The position numbers and the translations under genes are program-made. This document shows positions 59,954-64,000 of a stretch of DNA of 64,000 nucleotides, one piece after another. Positions within the stretch are counted from its first letter, which is position 1. Each line of letters begins with the position of its first letter. Source of the DNA: CAIUGU01 sp965279735 (GTDB lineage Bacteria > Pseudomonadota > Gammaproteobacteria > Steroidobacterales > Steroidobacteraceae); NCBI GenBank assembly GCA_965279735.1, contig OZ257260.1, positions 2,046,001 through 2,110,000 on the forward strand, given 5' to 3'. The notes under the pieces are model-generated. The model searched no databases and had not been told where the DNA came from. It was given only the letters and a program-made list of their open reading frames with translations.

Positions 59954-62836
59954 ATGCCCAGAGCCCAAAACGCCTCACCGACGTCTTTCATCCGCATTCG
60001 CGGGGCGCGCACACACAACCTGCGCAACGTGAGTATCGACCTGCCCAGGGATCGCCTGATCGTGTTCACCGGACTGTCGGGCTCCGGCAAGTCGTCGCTC
60101 GCGTTCGACACCATCTACGCGGAAGGACAGCGTCGCTACGTCGAATCGCTGTCGGCCTATGCGCGACAGTTCCTCTCGATGATGGACAAGCCGGATATCG
60201 ACTCGATCGAAGGGCTCTCGCCCGCGATCGCCATCGAGCAGAAATCCACGTCGCACAATCCGCGCTCGACAGTCGGCACGGTGACGGAGATCTACGACTA
60301 CCTCCGGCTGCTGTATGCCCGCGCCGGTATTCCACGTTGCCCCGACCACGGCATGGATCTCGCAGCCCAGACCGTGAGCGAGATGGTCGACCAGGTGATC
60401 AGGCTGCCGGAAGGCACGCCCCTGCTGCTGCTTGCTCCGGTCATCCTGGAACGCAAAGGCGAACACGCCCACGTGATCGACGAACTGAAGGCACAGGGCT
60501 TCGTGCGTGCGCGCGTGGACGGGAAAGTGGTCGAACTCGACGCACCGCCCAAACTGAATTCCAAACGCAAGCACACCATCGAAGCAGTCGTTGACCGGTT
60601 CCGGGTGCGCCCGGATGTAGCACAGCGCCTGGCTGAATCGTTCGAGACGGCATTGCGGCTCGCCGACGGCGTCGTCCGCATTGCCTTCATGGATGCGCCT
60701 GATCGTGACGAACTGGTGTTCTCCGACCGCTTCGCCTGCAAGATCTGCGGCTACAGCCTTTCCGAACTCGAACCGCGGCTCTTCTCGTTCAACAACCCGG
60801 CGGGGGCGTGCCCTTCGTGCGACGGCCTGGGCGTCAAGCAGTTCTTCGATCCGGGACGGGTGGTGCATCATCCGCACCTGTCCCTGGCAAGCGGTGCGAT
60901 CCGCGGTTGGGATCGTCGCAACACCTATTACTTCCAGCTGATCCAGTCACTGGCCCGGCACTACAAGTTCGATATTGAAACGCCTTGGGAAGAGCTGCCC
61001 GAAAAAATCCGCAGGCTCCTCCTCAGCGGCAGCGAAGAGACGCGGATCGAATTCAACTATGTGGATGCCCGCGGCAATTCCAGCAAGCGCGCTCACAAAT
61101 GGGAAGGCATCCTGCCGAACCTCGAACGGCGTTATCGTGAAACCGAATCGGTCACCGTGCGCGAGGAGCTGGCGAAGTACCTGAGCAATCAGCCGTGCCC
61201 CGAATGTCACGGCACACGACTCAATCGCGCGGCGCGGCATGTGTTTGTCGCCGATCGCAACCTGTCATCGCTGACCGGGCAGAGTGTCGGCGATGCGGTC
61301 GAGTGGTTCTCCAAAGTGCGCCTGGACGGCTGGCGAGGCGAAGTTGCCACCAAGATCGTCAAGGAGATCGGCGATCGTCTCGGCTTCCTCAAGGACGTCG
61401 GGCTCGATTACCTGACGCTCGACCGCAGCGCTGAAACGCTGTCGGGCGGCGAAGCCCAGCGTATTCGACTGGCGAGCCAGATCGGCTCCGGCCTCGTAGG
61501 CGTCATGTACATCCTCGACGAACCGTCGATCGGCCTGCATCAGCGCGACAACCAGCGCCTGCTGAATACGCTCGTTCATCTGCGCGATCTCGGCAACAGC
61601 GTCATCGTGGTCGAACATGACGAAGATGCGATTCGCCAGGCCGACTATGTGGTCGACCTGGGACCGGGTGCTGGCGTGCACGGCGGAACAGTGGTCGCGC
61701 ACGGGACGCCGGGGGAAGTCGAATCGAATCCCGACTCCATTACCGGTCAGTACCTGTCGGGCACTCGCAGAATCCAGGTGCCCGCGATGCGGACGCCCGC
61801 ACAGAAAGACCGTTACCTGCGCATCCTGAATGCAACGGGCAACAACCTCAAAGGCGTCACGGTCGACATCCCTCTCGGCCTGATGACGTGCGTGACTGGA
61901 GTGTCGGGCTCCGGCAAGTCCACGCTCATCAACGACACGCTGTTTTCCTGGGTGGCGGGCAAGCTGAACGATGCGTCTTACCACCCTGCGCCGAGCGACG
62001 GTGTCGAGGGCATCGAACATATCGATCGGGTGATCGACATCGACCAGAGCCCGATCGGCCGGACACCCCGTTCGAATCCGGCAACGTATACGGGGCTGTT
62101 CACACCCATCCGCGAGATCTTTGCGGAAGTACCGGAATCGCGGGCACGAGGCTATGAACCCGGACGCTTCAGTTTCAACGTGAAGGGCGGCCGCTGCGAA
62201 GCCTGCGAAGGCGATGGCGTCATCAAGGTCGAGATGCACTTCCTGCCTGACGTGTATGTCCCGTGCGATGTCTGCAAGGGTCGGCGCTACAACCGGGAAA
62301 CGCTCGAGATCCGTTACAAGGGCAGGAACATCAGCGAAGTGCTGGAGATGACCATCGAGGACGCACTCGAATTCTTCCGCCCCGTGCCCACGGTCTACAC
62401 GCGGCTGCAGACGCTCATGGACGTCGGCCTGTCGTACCTCAAGCTGGGCCAGAACGCGACGACACTTTCGGGGGGCGAAGCCCAGCGCGTGAAGCTTGCG
62501 AAGGAACTCTCGAAGCGGGCAACCGGCCGGACGCTCTACATCCTGGACGAGCCCACTACGGGACTGCATTTCCACGACATCGAGCAGTTGCTGGCCGTCC
62601 TGCACCGGCTGCGCGACGAAGGCAACACCATCGTGGTGATCGAACACAATCTGGACGTCATCAAGACTGCAGACTGGATCATCGACCTGGGACCGGAGGG
62701 CGGGAATGGCGGTGGCGAAATCCTGGCTGTCGGACGCCCCGAAGACATCGTCCAGGAGAAGGCTTCATATACGGGCCACTATCTGAAACCCGTTCTCGAA
62801 AGAGCCCGGCCGCGCAAGGAGCGCAAACGGGCCTGA
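59954..62836 (+). CDS. uvrA: excinuclease ABC subunit A
   Basis: Damage-recognition ATPase of nucleotide excision repair, 960 residues. Two Walker A motifs (GLSGSGKSSLAFDT and GVSGSGKSTLINDT), two signatures LSGGEAQR, and two Cys4 zinc modules (CKIC...CPSC and CEAC...CDVC) are present in the usual order. The basic C-terminal tail (RPRKERKRA) is short. Confidence 0.97.
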   Translation: MPRAQNASPTSFIRIRGARTHNLRNVSIDLPRDRLIVFTGLSGSGKSSLAFDTIYAEGQRRYVESLSAYARQFLSMMDKPDIDSIEGLSPAIAIEQKSTSHNPRSTVGTVTEIYDYLRLLYARAGIPRCPDHGMDLAAQTVSEMVDQVIRLPEGTPLLLLAPVILERKGEHAHVIDELKAQGFVRARVDGKVVELDAPPKLNSKRKHTIEAVVDRFRVRPDVAQRLAESFETALRLADGVVRIAFMDAPDRDELVFSDRFACKICGYSLSELEPRLFSFNNPAGACPSCDGLGVKQFFDPGRVVHHPHLSLASGAIRGWDRRNTYYFQLIQSLARHYKFDIETPWEELPEKIRRLLLSGSEETRIEFNYVDARGNSSKRAHKWEGILPNLERRYRETESVTVREELAKYLSNQPCPECHGTRLNRAARHVFVADRNLSSLTGQSVGDAVEWFSKVRLDGWRGEVATKIVKEIGDRLGFLKDVGLDYLTLDRSAETLSGGEAQRIRLASQIGSGLVGVMYILDEPSIGLHQRDNQRLLNTLVHLRDLGNSVIVVEHDEDAIRQADYVVDLGPGAGVHGGTVVAHGTPGEVESNPDSITGQYLSGTRRIQVPAMRTPAQKDRYLRILNATGNNLKGVTVDIPLGLMTCVTGVSGSGKSTLINDTLFSWVAGKLNDASYHPAPSDGVEGIEHIDRVIDIDQSPIGRTPRSNPATYTGLFTPIREIFAEVPESRARGYEPGRFSFNVKGGRCEACEGDGVIKVEMHFLPDVYVPCDVCKGRRYNRETLEIRYKGRNISEVLEMTIEDALEFFRPVPTVYTRLQTLMDVGLSYLKLGQNATTLSGGEAQRVKLAKELSKRATGRTLYILDEPTTGLHFHDIEQLLAVLHRLRDEGNTIVVIEHNLDVIKTADWIIDLGPEGGNGGGEILAVGRPEDIVQEKASYTGHYLKPVLERARPRKERKRA

Positions 62837-62842
62837 GCGGCG

Positions 62843-63358
62843 TCAGGCTTTGGGCGACTGGAAAACGTGGCGGACTTCTCCATTCGCCACCGATTCCCGG
62901 TAACGACCGCCCGTGTACTTGCCGATCACCGTTCTCCAGAACGCCAATGCACCCGTATTGCGCAGGAACTCGATGATTTCCCAACGGCCCGCAAAGCGGC
63001 TGAAGATCAGTATGGCGGCACTCGCCCCTACCCCCAGCCGGCGGACATCGGCGGTCACGAAGAATTCGGCCAGGCGAAAATCGAGTTCCGCGCGCCGGTT
63101 GACGGGCGGACGGCTCACCAGCGCAAAACCCACCGGTCGGTTGTTCTGCAGGATGACGAGCGGATGCGAACTGTCGTCGGCGAACCAGCGTGCCATGAGA
63201 TCCGGCTCGCGATCGGCGAATTGACCCGCCTTGCCGAACGCCGGAAACATGCCGGTATTCATGCTGGCGCTGGTCAGATCAGCAAGGTACTCGCCATAGG
63301 CACGCTGGATCCATTCACGATCCATCGAATCCCGCGCGTCCCTGATGCTTACGGTCAT
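62843..63358 (-). CDS. GNAT-family N-acetyltransferase
   Basis: About 171 residues. The acetyl-CoA motif A region is recognisable in AEFFVTADVRRLGVGASAAILIFSRF, followed by WEIIEFLRNTGALAFWRTVIGKY. The substrate is unknown. ATG at 63358 (MTVSIRDARDSMDREWIQRAY) fits GNAT N-termini; the frame is open upstream to 63466. It converges on uvrA with a 6-base gap. Confidence 0.8.
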   Translation of the reverse strand: MTVSIRDARDSMDREWIQRAYGEYLADLTSASMNTGMFPAFGKAGQFADREPDLMARWFADDSSHPLVILQNNRPVGFALVSRPPVNRRAELDFRLAEFFVTADVRRLGVGASAAILIFSRFAGRWEIIEFLRNTGALAFWRTVIGKYTGGRYRESVANGEVRHVFQSPKA

Positions 63359-63456
63359 GAGTTGGGGCTGGACCCAATTACCTGTGCCGGTTGGCGCAGG
63401 CTGGAAAAGAAACATATCGAAACCGGACGCCCGTCCGGCCGGCGCAAGTATACACC

Positions 63457-63477
63457 GGGCGGGCACGAGGCCCGCCC
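63457..63477. terminator. strong hairpin downstream of the lipoprotein gene
   Basis: GGGCGGGC and GCCCGCCC pair perfectly around ACGAG. It lies 12 bases after the lipoprotein stop. No run of T follows on either strand, so its terminator activity is uncertain. A second, smaller stem (CCGGAC-GTCCGG, near 63424-63437) is adjacent. Confidence 0.5.
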
Positions 63478-63488
63478 GATGTCAGCGA

Positions 63489-63779
63489 TCACTGCGCGGG
63501 AGTGACGGCTTCCTTCGCAGCTTCGCCAGCTTCCTTGGCAGCTTCGCCTGCAGCAGCGGCGGCATCGCCAGCGGCAGCAGCAGCGTCGGAAGCAGCTTCA
63601 CCGACAGCGGCACCAGCAGCAGAAGCTGCATCGCCTGCAGCAGCGGCCGCATCGGAAGCAGCCTCACCGGCAGCGGCAGCAGCATCCTGCGCAGCTTCAA
63701 CCGGTGCGGATTCCTGACCACCACATGCGCTCAACGAGAGCGCGAGCACGAGTGCGCTCAAAGCAACTTTTGCGTTCAT
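63489..63779 (-). CDS. alanine-rich small lipoprotein
   Basis: 96-residue class. MNAKVALSALVLALSLSAC is a lipoprotein signal with lipobox LSAC (Cys 19). The mature part is almost only Ala, Gly, Glu, Asp and Ser in repeats of the type AAAAAGEAASDA and AAKEAGEAAKEA, likely a long amphipathic helix. Similar small proteins occur in Xanthomonadales and relatives; some resemble entericidin-like or LEA-like repeats, without known function. Confidence 0.72.
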   Translation of the reverse strand: MNAKVALSALVLALSLSACGGQESAPVEAAQDAAAAAGEAASDAAAAAGDAASAAGAAVGEAASDAAAAAGDAAAAAGEAAKEAGEAAKEAVTPAQ

Positions 63780-63885
63780 GAGAATCTGTACCCCGAGGTT
63801 TGAATGAAAAGCGGACACCTTGAGTTCGCAACCGGAGTCATATCACCATTTTGCGACACGGCTCCAGCGACGATTACGGCGGGGG

Positions 63886-63914
63886 ATTCTAGAAGGTTTC
63901 ATTTGCCTTTGAAA
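63886..63914 (-). promoter_or_regulatory. possible sigma-70 promoter of the lipoprotein gene
   Basis: Minus strand -35 TTTCAA, 17 bases, -10 TAGAAT, leaving a leader of about 100 bases. The -10 is good, the -35 moderate. The rest of the region to 64000 is relatively AT-rich and shows no gene. Confidence 0.4.
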
Positions 63915-64000
63915 CAGCCGATGCGCGTTCCGTACTGGATTTCAAGCTGTTTTCGCTATCGCAGAATTGACGAAAAATTCACAATTCAATCCTTCACTGC

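Overview
The window is a high-GC chromosomal segment from a motile gammaproteobacterium. The flagellar gene order (fleQ, fleN, flhF, motCD, fliK-fliL split, fliEFGHIJ) is of the Pseudomonas/Xanthomonas type, with sigma-54 promoters of the TGGCACG-N4-TTGC form and sigma-28 promoters, and there is an lnt-corC-ybeY-phoH-miaB block and a divergent ssb/uvrA pair. I cannot fix the genus; a lineage near Nevskiales, Steroidobacterales or Xanthomonadales would fit, but that is a guess. No rRNA, tRNA, CRISPR array, insertion sequence or prophage is visible.

Layout. 1-1393: 5'-truncated Ada/AlkA-type DNA repair gene. 1440-1523: short element with 15-bp inverted ends. 1558-42414: one almost uninterrupted flagellar region, nearly all on the minus strand. 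Read in the direction of transcription it holds the rod/hook operon flgBCDEFGHIJ, the hook-filament genes flgKL, flagellin fliC, cap fliD, fliS/fliT-like/PilZ, the regulator fleQ, a FleR-like activator with fliEFGHIJ-K, and then fliLMNOPQR-flhBA-flhF-fleN-fliA-cheYZ-motCD-DUF2802. The plus-strand genes flgA, flgM and flgN close the region. 42415-43030: small minus-strand genes including hemP behind a Fur-box-like site. 43217-44182: corA. 44365-51627: a cyclic-di-GMP block (HD-GYP-like protein, EAL protein, large PAS/GAF/GGDEF/EAL protein) interrupted by the RNA helicase gene rhlE. 51624-53655: kaiB and kaiC, co-directional with and overlapping the large EAL gene. 53833-59210: lnt, corC, ybeY, phoH, miaB. 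59331-62836: ssb and uvrA. 62843-63779: a GNAT acetyltransferase and an alanine-rich lipoprotein.

How it works together. FleQ, a sigma-54 activator, would sit at the top. Sigma-54 promoters are visible before the fleR-like gene/fliE, fliL, flgB, fliD and probably flgA. Sigma-28 (fliA) promoters are visible before fliC, fliS-fliT-pilZ and flgM, giving late genes and FlgM feedback. FleN and FlhF would set number and position of flagella. CheY, CheZ and MotCD supply switching and torque, but cheA, cheB and cheW are absent from their usual places. FliS/T and FlgN are chaperones. Several cyclic-di-GMP proteins lie in or beside the cluster, which suggests motile/sessile control.

Most unusual features: a kaiC-kaiB-PAS/GAF/GGDEF/EAL operon with an ATGA overlap between kaiB and the EAL gene; a FleR-like activator that lacks its receiver domain and has no FleS kinase; an HD-GYP protein with a broken HD motif; two operons carrying an identical 16-bp sigma-54 promoter core; and sigma-28 control of a probable PilZ receptor.
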